The notes: generated by a model not told the origin, from the letters alone. A DNA stretch of 64,000 nt from Sepioteuthis lessoniana (GCA_963585895.1 OY757939.1:37276832-37340831), one strand, 5' to 3'; shown: positions 54,243 through 63,845, counted from the first letter of the stretch. Numbers and translations: made by a program.

Positions 54243-54546
54243 GGCGGCAAGAAACGGTAGACAACCATGTTTGAAAATATAGTTCAATCATAATGTTTAA
54301 TAACTATTGGGCAATAAAATAAAAATGTTTGACAGTATGTTAACCAAAATATATCAGAATCCAATAAATCGTGAATATCAGTCAAGATATATATTTTGCT
54401 CATTATTTTTGCTCTTAACTTGGGGGATGGCAATTTCAGCCAATTTTAACAAACATCCATATATGCAGGAAAGTGTGCAACATCGATTCAACGCAGATAA
54501 TTTCGGCATGTATTTTTATCTAACCACTGCACTATGCGCTAGGTGT

Positions 54547-54626
54547 AACCTAAGGTCAATTTTTAAGCGGAGTACTGCCCGTTTGGTTTTAGAATTTACG
54601 TTTTTCTACACTGGTTGCCTAAACAA
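54547..54626 (+). mobile_element. SINE T2-derived fragment, rearranged
   Basis: AGGTCAATTTTTAAGCGGAG and the TTTTTCTACACTGGTTGCC block are the T2 body in reverse orientation to 55316, directly abutting a REP-A copy at 54627. Confidence 0.6.
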
Positions 54627-55298
54627 GGATCCAGTAATGCTGGAACTTTGGGTAAAAGCAGAGTACCCCATCATTGCCATCGCTCCCAGGTCCACTGTGG
54701 CCCGGAGTGGTAGCACCCAGTAGGGCCCTATCTATGGGTCAAATAGAACTAAACAGCGTACTTATGTTAAACTGAATTGTTTGAAATATAATTGCTTGAC
54801 ATTCAAGCTGAGTAGTTTGACGTTCAAACTAAGTGCAAACAAATGACTTATGCTAAATTGAATTGCTTGAAATAAAATTGTTTAATAATCTAACTATATG
54901 AAGACAAATGACTGATGTTTAATTGAATTGTTAGTAATACATAGCAGTACTCGGAACCATTTAACTTTGTAGACTTATGCTAAATTGAATCGTTTGAAAT
55001 AGAACTGTTTGATCCTTTAACTGTGTGAAAACAAATGACTGATGTTTGATTGAATTGTTTGTGTCAAATAGCATTACATGGAAATATTTAATAGTGTACA
55101 AATGATTAATAGTAAATAGAATTATTCGTATGAGATAGAAATAAGTGCGTCAAAAAAATTAGCTCAGGCTCGGTGAAAAATGTTATCTAAAAATGGGTTC
55201 AGAAATCATGTTTAATATATATGTAGAAAAGATTTGGCATTAAATAGTACATAATAGTTGATATGCCATAAGATCAAGGCAAACCAAACCAAACACCA
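54627..55298 (+). mobile_element. REP-A element, head-truncated, long-type internal repeat
   Basis: It starts at GATCCAGTAATGCTGGAAC. It continues with CATCGCTCCCAGGTCCACTG and GGGCCCTATCTATGGGTC, one 55-bp and several 70-bp internal units, then a tail with GATTTGGCATTAAATAG and GATATGCCATAAGATC and an AAACCAAACC tail. Confidence 0.85.
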
Positions 55299-55315
55299 TT
55301 AACTTTAATGATAAT

Positions 55316-55594
55316 GAGGTGTAATGGTTATCGTCGTAGGAAATGGACACGGCGACACGAGTTCAAATCCTGGACGAGACTCAAAGCATTTCACATAGCA
55401 CTAATACCCTTGGGAAAGGTATGAATCCAATTATTCTCCCTCCAGCTATCGGTAAATAGTAATGCAGACTGGGTTCTTCAGCCTTGGTGAGGCAACTAGT
55501 CTAGGAGAAGGAAAACTCTGAATTTAAACCTGTTAAAATCCGTTTAAAAATTGACCTTGTGTCGTATCCTGCCCGAGCAGAGGGGTTGATAAAT
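55316..55594 (+). mobile_element. SINE family T2, complete
   Basis: Head GAGGTGTAATGGTTATCGTC, box B GAGTTCAAATCCTGG, the full body, and CCTGCCCGAGCAGAGGGG at the end. It is the closest copy to the one at 23954. Confidence 0.9.
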
Positions 55595-55867
55595 AGGATT
55601 AACTTTAATATCGGAATGTTTGTTAATAGACATAACAAAACACAGAAAAAACTGTTGATTCTTGAATTATTTCTTATTCCTGCGCAATGAAACAAAAACC
55701 CGGTTTTTTTAAAAACTTATCAATTCATTTAGTCATATTAGCGCAAAATTGTTAAAATATCTCTTATTTTGATTGGTAAGTTTGAATTAGTGTTTAATTT
55801 TATTTAAACAGTCTTAATTTTCTTTCTATAACTGTTCCAGAGATTCAAACTAAATTACAAATATCTA

Positions 55868-55980
55868 CTGAATCATCATCATTATCATCATCATGTCGTC
55901 CTGCTAGCATGGATTTCCCTGACCCTCTCTCACTACCCGTCCCTATCGTCCATCGCTTAGAGGTATTCCATCAGTCAGAT
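55868..55980 (-). pseudogene. LINE-N 3' end fragment
   Basis: The ATCATCATCATTATC tail, then GCTAGCATGGATTTCCCTG and CCCTATCGTCCATCGC, the last 80 bases of LINE-N. Confidence 0.75.
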
Positions 55981-55985
55981 GTAAA

Positions 55986-56072
55986 GTTAGCAGGGTTTCG
56001 GTCCAGGCTTGGAGCGTCTCGTGTGTCTAGCCACACTGAAGAGTTGTGATACAACGAAACAGTCTGTGGTTG

Positions 56073-56100
<28 letters not shown>
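55986..56100 (+). mobile_element. SINE family T4 body, diverged copy
   Basis: GTCTAGCCACACTGAAGAG, TTGTGATACAACGAAACAG and TCTGTGGTTGACA match 16000-16050. The tRNA-like head is missing. A TA run follows. Confidence 0.65.
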
Positions 56101-56104
<4 letters not shown>

Positions 56105-56333
56105 GAAAAAAAATTCAAAATAGATGAATTTGTCATGAAATGTTTCGGTTTGAATAAACTTCTTTTAATAAGTTTCATAAATTTTTCATGAAAAGTTAAA
56201 TGTTTTGGTTTTAATAACTTTTTTCAGAATTTAAGATCATGAAAAATGTTGTTTAAACAGCGACAAATTTTTGTTGAAATAATAGGAGAAAAGAGAGTAT
56301 ATATATGTATATATATATATACTTTCTTTTCTC

Positions 56334-56527
56334 CAAATACCATTGGGAAAGGTATGAATCCAATTATTCTCCCTCCAGCTATGAGTAAATAGTAGGGCAG
56401 ACAGAGTTCTTCAGCCTTGGTGAGGCAACTAGTATAGAAAGAAAACTCTGAATTCAAACCTGTTAAACTTCGCTTACAAAAATTGACCTTGTGACATATC
56501 CTGTCCGAGCGGAGGGGTTGATAAATA
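56334..56527 (+). mobile_element. SINE family T2, 5'-truncated
   Basis: It starts at TACCATTGGGAAAGGTATG and has the full downstream body to CTGTCCGAGCGGAGGGG. Confidence 0.85.
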
Positions 56528-56535
56528 TGTATATA

Positions 56536-56543
56536 TAGAGAGA

Positions 56544-56582
<39 letters not shown>
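56536..56582. repeat. GA microsatellite
   Basis: About 23 GA dinucleotides with one GG interruption. Confidence 0.95.
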
Positions 56583-56586
<4 letters not shown>

Positions 56587-56600
56587 TGAAAAAAGAAGGT

Positions 56601-56856
56601 AATCCAAAGAGAAGAATCTAATGTAAAAGAAGTCGACGTTATAACATTTCGGGTCTAATGAACCTTCATCAGGATAGGAAGGATGATATCGAATGACGTT
56701 AAATCACCGATGGATTTTTAATGAAATAGAAATTAAAGATCTATCGGTGATTTAACGTCACTCGATAACATCCTTTCTAAGTCTTGACGATGGTTCATTA
56801 AAACCGAAACGTTATAACGTCGACTTTCTTTTACATTAGATTCTTCTCTTTGTAAT
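56601..56856. mobile_element. 256-bp palindrome with a hammerhead-like core in each arm
   Basis: Arms 56601-56711 and 56743-56856 are imperfect reverse complements around a 31-bp loop; both contain GAAGAATCTAATGTAAAAGA. Left arm, minus strand: CTGATGA (56672-56666), A, GGTTCATTAGACC, CGAAAT, palindromic GTTATAAC, GTC (to 56632). Right arm, plus strand: TTGACGA, T, GGTTC, ATTA, AAACC, GAAAC, GTTATAAC, GTC, GAC (56784-56823). In the right arm helix I AAGTC/GACTT pairs perfectly, while the first core C is T. Two element copies joined head to head would give this form. Confidence 0.75.
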
Positions 56857-56905
56857 ATCTTGTTTTTGAATGTTTCTCTATATTGGTTTCATTTCTATTA
56901 TTTAC

Positions 56906-56906
56906 T

Positions 56907-56952
<46 letters not shown>
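56906..56952. repeat. TA and TG microsatellite
   Basis: A short TA run followed by about 15 TG dinucleotides. Confidence 0.93.
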
Positions 56953-56954
<2 letters not shown>

Positions 56955-57339
56955 CGCTCGTATACTGCTGCTGAAGTAATTTTATTCCCCTAACTAAAGT
57001 ATCTGATTGTATTATGAAATATGACACGCCTAGAGCCGCTTGGTCTTTTTGTTGCAACGTAAACCTCGACATTGTATTGTAGTTTTATGGGTTTTCCATT
57101 ATAACGTTGTTAGGCTGAACAGAGACAGTTTACAGGTTGCAAACATGCGTGAATAAAATCAATCATTCTTAAGTATCTCTCTATCGACAATGATGTCTAC
57201 AGTTCCTCAAAAGGAATAAAGTATGTATTAACCTAACTTCTCAATCACGAGCACGATGTGGCACAAGGCTTACAATACGACAATTTCATCCGAAGCAAAA
57301 GACCAAGACACCCCCCACCCCCTCCAAAAAAAGTATCCT
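56953..57339. other. No recognised feature
   Basis: Single-copy. GATGTGGCACAAGGC at 57254 is a short piece of the T3 SINE end. Confidence 0.4.
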
Positions 57340-57800
57340 AGATATGACATTAAACTGCATTTGGTTGAGAGGCTCTACTTCCGGAGCTCTGCGGTGTGTG
57401 GAATATACCTTCATCGCTATTACTCCTAGGTCCACTCTAACCTGGAGTGGAAGTAGCTGTTTGGGTCTTATCTATGGGTCACATAGAAAAAGTGTTCTGG
57501 GTATGACATTAAACAACGTCTGATGGTGAGGCTTCAGTTCTGGGCAATGGAGAATACCTTTTCATTGCCATTACTCCCTGGTCCACTCTGACCTGGATTG
57601 GTAGGAGCTGTTAGGGTCTCATCTATGAGTCGAAAAGAGCAGTTGGAAAATGATCTAAATTAGCTAGGAATATTAGAATCATATAACTTAATAGAATACA
57701 TGAAATGGTAATATAGACTTACAATGTACGCAATTTCCTAAACTCTTGGCATAAACTAACCCTAAACGAGTTGACCTGCCTTTAAAATCAATCAATCAAT
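57340..57800 (+). mobile_element. REP-A2 subfamily element with doubled body
   Basis: Body block present twice (TATGACATTAAACTGCATTT near 57353 and GGGTATGACATTAAACAACG near 57499), then the tail CTTGGCATAAACTAACCC with GACCTGCCTTTAAAATC and a CAATCAATCAATCAA simple tail. Confidence 0.75.
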
Positions 57801-57976
57801 CAAACAGACAAATAAATAAAAGAAAGACACATTAACAGTCACCTATATATATTAGATATATCCTGAGAATATTTGCCTTGATTCAAATTTAAAAAAAAAC
57901 AATTTTATTAGTTTTATATACGCCATTATGATTACATGACTGATAAGTTTAATATTACCTGCTTTAAGTCGAGATA

Positions 57977-58440
57977 CTATAAGCACGAGAGAAAAAAAGA
58001 AATGCCTGTTTCTTTAGTACTGGAATGATTACGGACAAAGGAACATATATCACACATCAAAATGAAGCTGGTCTTCTGTGAATCATATTCCAACTTTTCA
58101 ACACAGTGACCGTTTCTCTCAATTGCAACGTTCCACCTTCGAATAAGAGCACGTATCTCTTCCTCGTAAAATTCTCTTGACTGTTCTTTGAGCCACTTCG
58201 TTACTGCAGTTTTCACTTCCTCGTTGCTAGCATAATGTTTGCCTCTTAAACACTCTTTCATCGAGCCGAAGAGATGATAGTCTGAAGATGCTAAATCTGG
58301 TGAGTATGGAGGATGAGGTAAAATTGTCCACCCGAATGAGGCGATTATTTCCCTTGTCCTGATACTTGTGTGGTCGAGCATTGTCATGCTGATGGAGGAC
58401 ATTATCGATTGGCAAGATGACGGGGTGTTTGGATGTCAAT
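57977..58440 (-). pseudogene. Mariner transposase C-terminal half (second DD34D lineage)
   Basis: On the minus strand HQHDNARPHK (58415-58390) holds the second catalytic Asp. After a frameshift comes HTSIRTREIIASFGWTILPH, then PPYSPDLASSDYHLFGSMKE with the third Asp in SSDYHLF. KHYASNEEVKTAVTKWLKEQ and RWNVAIERNGHCVEKLEYD follow. Asp 2 to Asp 3 is 34 residues if the frameshift is ignored. This is a different subfamily from M1-M3 (SDYHLF against CDFWLF). The N-terminal half and both inverted repeats are missing. Confidence 0.88.
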
Positions 58441-58474
58441 CTGAAGACAAATTCATATTCATATTAATAAAAAG

Positions 58475-58975
58475 CAAACACCTATTCCACGTCATGGTGT
58501 TTGGGGTGTTTAACTGGCGATAGTGACGTTATACATCCATTCATCTTCCTACATTGCCACAGGATCAACACAGTGGCCAACATGAAGCGCCTGGAGAAGA
58601 TAGTGCTGCTCTGGATTGAAAGGTTGACTGTTGGGAGACCCAACAAGACTCTATGTCATGCTACACAAACAGGAGAACCCAGTGTTGGCTGTCAGAAAAT
58701 TTCTGCGACCACATCACCTCTTACATCTGTCCGCCTAATTCTCCAGATTGCAATTCCCTGGGTTATTAAGTGCGTGGCACCCTTGAGACAGACAGACAGA
58801 CAGAAACGAAACTCCGTGCCGCACCAAAGATGAACTAAAGGCAAATATAATGATAGCATTTACCAATTTAAACAAGGTGTCGATCGGAAAGGCTTTCGGG
58901 AGATACCGAATTCGTCTGGAGGCCTTGGTTGACTAATATAAAAACCTACTTACCGCTATACAGAAACAACAGCAA
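58475..58975 (+). pseudogene. Tc1/mariner-superfamily transposase remnant, third lineage
   Basis: In shifting frames: HVMVFGV (about 58490), then SDVIHPFIFLHCHRINT and MKRLEKIVLLWIERLTVGRP (58575-58640). The segment with the second Asp is destroyed. FCDHIT and PPNSPDCNS follow, where the third Asp would be in PDCNPLDY (58700-58755). The end is ELKANIMIAFTNLNK and FGRYRIRLEALVD (58833-58930). PPNSPDCNPLD-type boxes belong to a Tc1/mariner branch distinct from DD34D mariners. Stops and frameshifts throughout. It begins about 35 bp after the minus-strand relic at 57977 and is probably an independent insertion. Confidence 0.75.
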
Positions 58976-58989
58976 ACTGTATACTAACC

Positions 58990-59225
58990 AAACCAAGAGC
59001 CGAATGTAGAAATCCTCAGGAGTGAATGTTTGTGAAAGAAAAAAGAGATAACATCCTAAATTGATGAAGGAAACCAAACGAATGCCAATGCGCAGAAAAT
59101 TCTAGCGAAAACAAAAACATAAAAAAGAACATCGAAAATTTATTCAAGGTTTAATGAATATGATAAAAAAAATGAAGTCGAAGATAAGCAATCACGATTA
59201 ACATGGCAGTCAATAAACTAAGTAA
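58990..59225 (+). pseudogene. LINE-N ORF2 middle fragment
   Basis: GAAGTCGAAGATAAGCAATC and ACGATTAACATGGCAGTC correspond to VEDKQSRLTWQ, and ANAQKILAKTKT-like sequence precedes. It is colinear with 39060-39270 and decayed. Confidence 0.65.
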
Positions 59226-59234
59226 ATGAAATAT

Positions 59235-59690
59235 ATATCATGTCACACCGCCAGCATGGATCTCCCTGACCCTGTCCCGCCATCCGTCTCTATCATCCAT
59301 CGTTCCCGGTAGGTCTTCAGCACAGTGCTGTTGTATATAGGTTCTAGCTGACCGTCCTGCCTTTGCTCGTCCGTGTGAAGATGTCCACATGAGTACGTCA
59401 CTTATGAGTTTGTCCCTATTTCTCCAGCAATATCCCGCATGTCTGATTCGTCTAACTTGGATTGTTTTCGTGATGGATGGTAATTGGTCGTACAGCTGCT
59501 GTTTTGTGAGGTGCTGTCTCCAGGACTTGTTCAATATTGCTCGCATCATTCCTGTGTAAAAGGGATCAAACTTTTTCTTCATGTGTTTATTTAACGTCCA
59601 TGTAGTGCATCCATATAGCAGTATCGACACGACCGCTGCTCGGAAAAAACTGCGTTTTATTTTATCGGTTAGGTCTGAATTCTATATCTA
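59235..59690 (-). pseudogene. LINE-N ORF2 C-terminal fragment, best preserved
   Basis: A 130-codon open frame (59630-59238): MSILLYGCTTWTLNKHMKKK, then ILNKSWRQHLTKQQLYDQLP and SITKTIQVRRIRHAGYCWRN, GRAKAGRSARTYIQQHCAED, and GWRDRVREIHAGGVT to the stop. Upstream the frame continues as DKIKRSFFRAAVV-like sequence to 59690. The element ends in CATGATATA. Endonuclease and catalytic polymerase parts are missing, so it is a 5'-truncated copy. The initial Met is only the first in the open frame. It faces the fragment at 58990 tail-on. Confidence 0.88.
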
Positions 59691-59739
59691 TATATATATA
59701 TATATGAAGAGTAAATAAAGGAGTGTAATCCGACAATAT

Positions 59740-60155
59740 GTAGTAAAACTGATAACGACGATCCTAGTGGAAGAAGAGATTTACGGAAAATATCAACGAA
59801 TTTTCATGCTTTCTATTTTTCTTTTTGTTCTTTCTTTCTTTTCTTCCTTATGACTCGAAACCTTTCTCGATAAACAAACGTAACATAAATTCTGTACAAT
59901 ATTCCTAATAAGTCAAATGATGTAATTTAAAACATCAAACGCTGATTCGCCAGTTAAACGACCAACTTTTTCTTATTATATATATTTTCCCCTATGTTTT
60001 TGTATTTCACATTTCTAAACATCCATCGTTAACTTAAAATCGTTATTATCACCCCTCATGGTCCTGATGATGGTTCAGTAGAACCGAAACGCTATAGTGT
60101 CGACCTCTCAATAAATCTCTCCTTCCACTTGGATCGTTGTTATCAGTTTTACTAC
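59740..60155 (+). mobile_element. 416-bp element with 43-bp terminal inverted repeats and hammerhead-like ribozyme
   Basis: Terminal repeats 59740-59782 and 60113-60155 (GTAGTAAAACTGATAAC outward) differ at about four positions. The element sits in a TA microsatellite. The interior parallels 32290-32690. The ribozyme-like core at 60060-60105 lies just inside the right repeat. There is no coding capacity. Size and structure fit a non-autonomous retroelement related to Penelope-like elements or retrozymes. Confidence 0.75.
60060..60105 (+). ncRNA. Hammerhead-like ribozyme, most complete candidate
   Basis: In order: GGTC (60060-60063), CTGATGA (60064-60070), T, GGTTC/GAACC helix with loop AGTA (60072-60085), GAAAC (60086-60090), short helix III CGC/GTG with loop TATA, cleavage triplet GTC (60099-60101), and GACC (60102-60105). 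GGTC and GACC close helix I. All invariant core bases are present. The one deviation is a single T between the core and helix II. Self-cleavage is inferred, not shown. Confidence 0.65.
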
Positions 60156-60177
60156 ATATATATATATATATATACTA

Positions 60178-60462
60178 ATCAGTCCGCTCCGGGAGGATGT
60201 GACACTTTGTAAATTTTCAAGCGGAGTTTAACAGGTGTGACTTCAGAGGTTTTCCTTCTCCTTGGTTGGTTACCTAACCAAGGCTAAAGAACCCAGTCCG
60301 CCTAACTATTTACCCATAGCTGGAGGGAGAATGATTAGATTCATAAGCTTTCCCAAGGGTATTACTGCTCTGTAAAATTGCATTCATCCTCGTCCAGAAT
60401 TTGAACTCGTGTCGCCGTATCCATTTTCTGCAACGATAACCATTACACCACGGACACCGCAC
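60178..60462 (-). mobile_element. SINE family T2
   Basis: The minus strand starts with GGTGTCCGTGGTGTAATGG at 60462, then GGTTATCGTTGCAGAAAATGG, box B-like GAGTTCAAATTCTGG and the body, to GTCACATCCTCCCGGAGCGG. Confidence 0.88.
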
Positions 60463-60469
60463 GCACACA

Positions 60470-60525
60470 CACAAATATATATATATATATATTGATAGAG
60501 AGAGAGAGGGAGTGAGAGAGTATGT
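60470..60525. repeat. CA, TA and GA microsatellites
   Basis: Short ACAC, TA and GA tracts in succession. Minus-strand frames through it are artefacts. Confidence 0.85.
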
Positions 60526-60944
60526 GGGAGATGAACAGAGAATGTCTGACAGAAAGCTGATAAGGTACACTTAGTGTTATTTGGCATGAATGGAAGCCTA
60601 TAGTTATCATAACCGTTTTCAGCGAAAAGACACACCTGAAGGTCATCACACGCTAAGGAAACAATTTCCCGCTCGGTAAGACCGAAAGAATGGGAGTTAA
60701 TGTAATAATATGAACTAGATAGATTTTGGGAAGAAAAGACAAATATTGTTAGAAATAACCTTGAACACAACGGGAAAGATGATTCCTTCTAAACAAGTTG
60801 ATTGGGAAATACAATCTCATTATGTTAGCGATGCTCGCATAAGTTTTTGATCACTAACAAACCCTTCCTTCATAATTTTCAATATTTTCCATAGTAAAAT
60901 AATTATCATTGCATTTATATTAGATGCACATTACAACTCCGTCA
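60526..60944. other. No recognised feature
   Basis: Single-copy sequence. The overlapping minus frames up to 128 codons have no recognisable domain. Confidence 0.4.
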
Positions 60945-61390
60945 TGTTAACTTCTTCATTGCCATTACTCCCAGGTCCACTGAGACCCAGATTGGTCGTT
61001 TGCTCTATCTGAGGGCTTGAAATATACAGACTGTATCTCATTGTAAGACCTCTCTCCTCTGAGAATGGTGTCCTGGGTATGACACTAAATCGTATCTTAT
61101 GGTGAGGCTCCATTTCTAGAGATCTAGGGAGTGTGGAGTACCCCTTTATTGACATTACTCCTAGGTCCACTTGGAGCCGGAGTGATAGCACCTGTTAGGA
61201 TTACATGTCTGGGCCAAATAGATCTGTTTATAAGAATTATTTTTATTCGATAGGATCGAGTTCAAAGGAAAAAAAAATTTACAAGCAACTGCACAAAAAA
61301 TATAGATATAAATGTAAAATGGACTCAATTACCTAACCTCTTGACATGAATAACCCTTTGCAGGTTGACATGCCGTTAAAATCAATCAAT
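60945..61390 (+). mobile_element. REP-A2 subfamily element
   Basis: A partial body (TTGCCATTACTCCCAGGTCC), then the A2 head AAATATACAGACTGTATC, GTCCTGGGTATGACACTAA, ATTGACATTACTCCTAGG, and the tail CTTGACATGAATAACCC with GGTTGACATGCCGTTAAAATC and CAATCAATCAATTAATC. Confidence 0.78.
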
Positions 61391-61576
61391 CAATTAATCA
61401 TTAAATTATTAGTATTGAATGGGAATACTTGATACCATATAACTATGCAAATAAATGATTATCATTTAGAATCATTTATATTAGATAGGAATACTTGAAA
61501 CTTTTTAACTGTATACAAATAGTTTATATTAAGAATTGTTTCATAATTGTTCAGAAAGAATAATAAGTTACTTAAT

Positions 61577-61835
61577 TGTGACATTTGCCTAATGAGTAGA
61601 GTGTTCGCCAATGGTCCGGGAGACCTAGGTTCAATCCCAGGTTGAGTCATACCAAAGTCTCAAAAATAGTACTTGATGCCGCCTTGTTTAACACTCAGCA
61701 TTATATGGCATGTATCAAGGGTAAAGTGGAGCAATCCAGGGAATGGAGTAGCGCCCTTCCCTACACCTCGGTGTAGTAGCTATTAAAAAGGGAGCCTTCG
61801 GATCACCCTCGACTAAGGGCACTAACTTTACTTAC
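61577..61835 (+). mobile_element. SINE family T1
   Basis: GCCTAATGAGTAGAGTG, box B GGTTCAATCCCAGG and GTCATACCAAAGTC, then the full body, ending CACTAACTTTACTTACATT. Confidence 0.9.
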
Positions 61836-62052
61836 ATTATATATTTGTGTGCCAGCAAATGATTATTATTAAATAGCAATTCGTTACAATATATTATTGC
61901 GTGTTAAAGAATGATTATTCGTCAGACAGATAACAGTGTGTAAATTATTTCTATTAAGAATAGTTACTAACTGTAAACTAAGGATTATTATTAGTTAATT
62001 AAAACCATATGACTGTGTGCAAAACTTATCTATTAATGATGAGAACTAACTA

Positions 62053-62298
62053 GGAAAGTTGGCGACCTTAGTCGAGGGTGATCCGAAGTCTCCTTTTTCA
62101 ATAGCTACTACACCACGCAGTAAAGGAGGGCGCTACTCCATCCCCTGAATTGTTCCACTTTACCCGTACCGTATAATGCTAACTGGTAAGGCATCATCGA
62201 GTGCCATTTTGTAAGTCTTTGGCAAGACTCGACCTGGGATTAAACCCCGGTCTCCAAGACCCTTGGCGGGCACTCTACTCATTAAGCCAATGGACCGA
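62053..62298 (-). mobile_element. SINE family T1
   Basis: The minus strand reads GTCCATTGGCTTAATGAGTA at 62298 to GTCGCCAACTTTC at 62053. It faces the copy at 61577 tail to tail. Confidence 0.88.
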
Positions 62299-62419
62299 AA
62301 CTATTAATAATAAACATTAGATAGGATTACTTGAAATCATACAACTGTGTGCAAATTATTTGTATTAGATAGGAATACTTTATTTCATATAAGTGCAAAC
62401 CCTACCAAAAAAAAATTTT

Positions 62420-63000
62420 AAGGTTTGGTTTGGTTTGTTGGGTTTTATGGCATATCAACCTTTGTAGGTTATTTAACGTTAAATCCATTTTTATGTAAAT
62501 AATCTGTTATATTTAAAGCAATTCAGTTTAGCATAAGTACACTGTTTAATTGTCAAAAACATTTCTATTTCAAACTATTTAAGCAGTTATATGTAACAAT
62601 TCAGTTAAATGTAAATACAGTTTTAATGTCGAAAAACAGTTCTATTTAAAATAATTCAGTTAAGCATAAGCACGCAGTTTAAATGTGAGTATGGTTTAAT
62701 TGTCAAAAACATTTCTGCTTCAAGCTATTCAGTTTACTCAAACAATTCAGTTTAGCATAAGTATGCTGTTAGTTCTATTTAACCCATAGATAGGGCCCTA
62801 TCAGGTGCTGCCACTCTTGGCCAGAGTGGACCTGGGAGCGATGGCAATAAAGGGGTACTCCGCATTCCCCAAAGCACCAGCATTGCTGGAACCTCACCAT
62901 CAGATTGTTTAGTGTCATATCCTGGACACTCGTTGGGGTGGGTCTTACCCCTCTGCAGAGAAGCAGTCGGTGTATTCTACAGCCCCAGCCGACTGGGCAA
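62420..63000 (-). mobile_element. REP-A element, near full length
   Basis: A GGTTTGGTTTGG simple tail, hairpin tail at 62448-62490, five internal units, body GGGAGCGATGGCAATAAAGG and the complete head to 63000 (CAGCCCCAGCCGACTGGGC). It shares the structure and internal unit order of the copy at 13444. Confidence 0.9.
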
Positions 63001-63061
63001 AATCTGTTATGAAATAAATGCATAAAAAATTTGCATATGCATAATAAATGCAATTCTCTAA

Positions 63062-63106
63062 CATATAGGCATAAATAACCTTTGACAGGTTGACATGCCG
63101 TTAAAA
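63062..63106 (+). repeat. REP-A2 hairpin tail, isolated
   Basis: AGGCATAAATAACCTTTG, then CAGGTTGACATGCCGTTAAA. Confidence 0.7.
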
Positions 63107-63235
63107 TCTTTCACTTGGCCACTCAGTTACGTAGGTTTATCAAAATGTCAAACATTGTGTATTGGACAAGATATTATAACTTTAAATTAAAAAATTACTT
63201 TTGCTGCAATACTTCATTTTTTTTTTCATCATACA

Positions 63236-63320
63236 ACGTGTGAAAGCACGTGCGATACCCTAGCCTCATCAGCCGCCAACCAGGGTGATAACACAGTTTC
63301 GGTAGCTCAAGGCTAAATCA
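63236..63320 (-). repeat. Repeat with circularly permuted hammerhead-like motif, copy 2
   Basis: On the minus strand: CTTGAGCTACCGAAACTGTG, TTATCACCCTGG, TTGGCGGCTGATGAGG and CTTTCACACG. It matches 15040-15135. GG(C)TAG after CTGATGA can pair with CTACC before GAAA as helix II. Helix I has one mismatch here. Confidence 0.5.
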
Positions 63321-63344
63321 TGCAATTAAACACCAATATTTGAT

Positions 63345-63845
63345 ATTACCTGTGTTTTGGGAATGACACTAAACTCCATCTGATGGTGAGTCTCCTGCCC
63401 TGAAGCTCTGGGGTATGTGGATTATCTCTTCATTACTGTCTGTTTTGACCCGGAGTGGTAGTAGCTGTCAGGGTCCCATCTGTGGGTCAAATAGAACCGT
63501 TTAACCATTTAACTGTGTGCAAACAATTTATTGATATTGAATTTTTTGTGTTAAATAGCAAGACTTAAATCCATATAACTGCGTGTTAATAAAGCTATTA
63601 GTATTACTTAGCAATAATTAGAACAATTTAACAGTGTGCAAAAAAATAATCAGTATTAAACAGAATTATTAGTATTACATAGCAATACTTTAAACCATTT
63701 AACTTTGGGCAAACAAAGTTTTAAAATGTTACCGGTAAACTATTTGTGTACAAATCATTTATATCTAATATATGTATAAAGAGAATTTGGCATTAAATAA
63801 CCAATAAGGGTTGATATGCCATAAAAACCAACCAACCAACCAACC
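63345..63845 (+). mobile_element. REP-A2 element with long-type internal repeat
   Basis: Body GGGAATGACACTAAACTCC, GGTCCCATCTGTGGGTC-like block, several 70-bp units (ATTTAACTGTGTGCAAAC), tail GAATTTGGCATTAAATAACC with GTTGATATGCCATAAAAACC, and an AACCAACCAACCAACC simple tail. Confidence 0.85.

Noticed and set aside
58990..59690. Twin-priming inversion of one LINE-N copy
   Set aside because: The plus-strand middle fragment lies beyond the 3' end of the minus-strand C-terminal fragment, which is not the arrangement twin priming gives. Two separate fragments are simpler.
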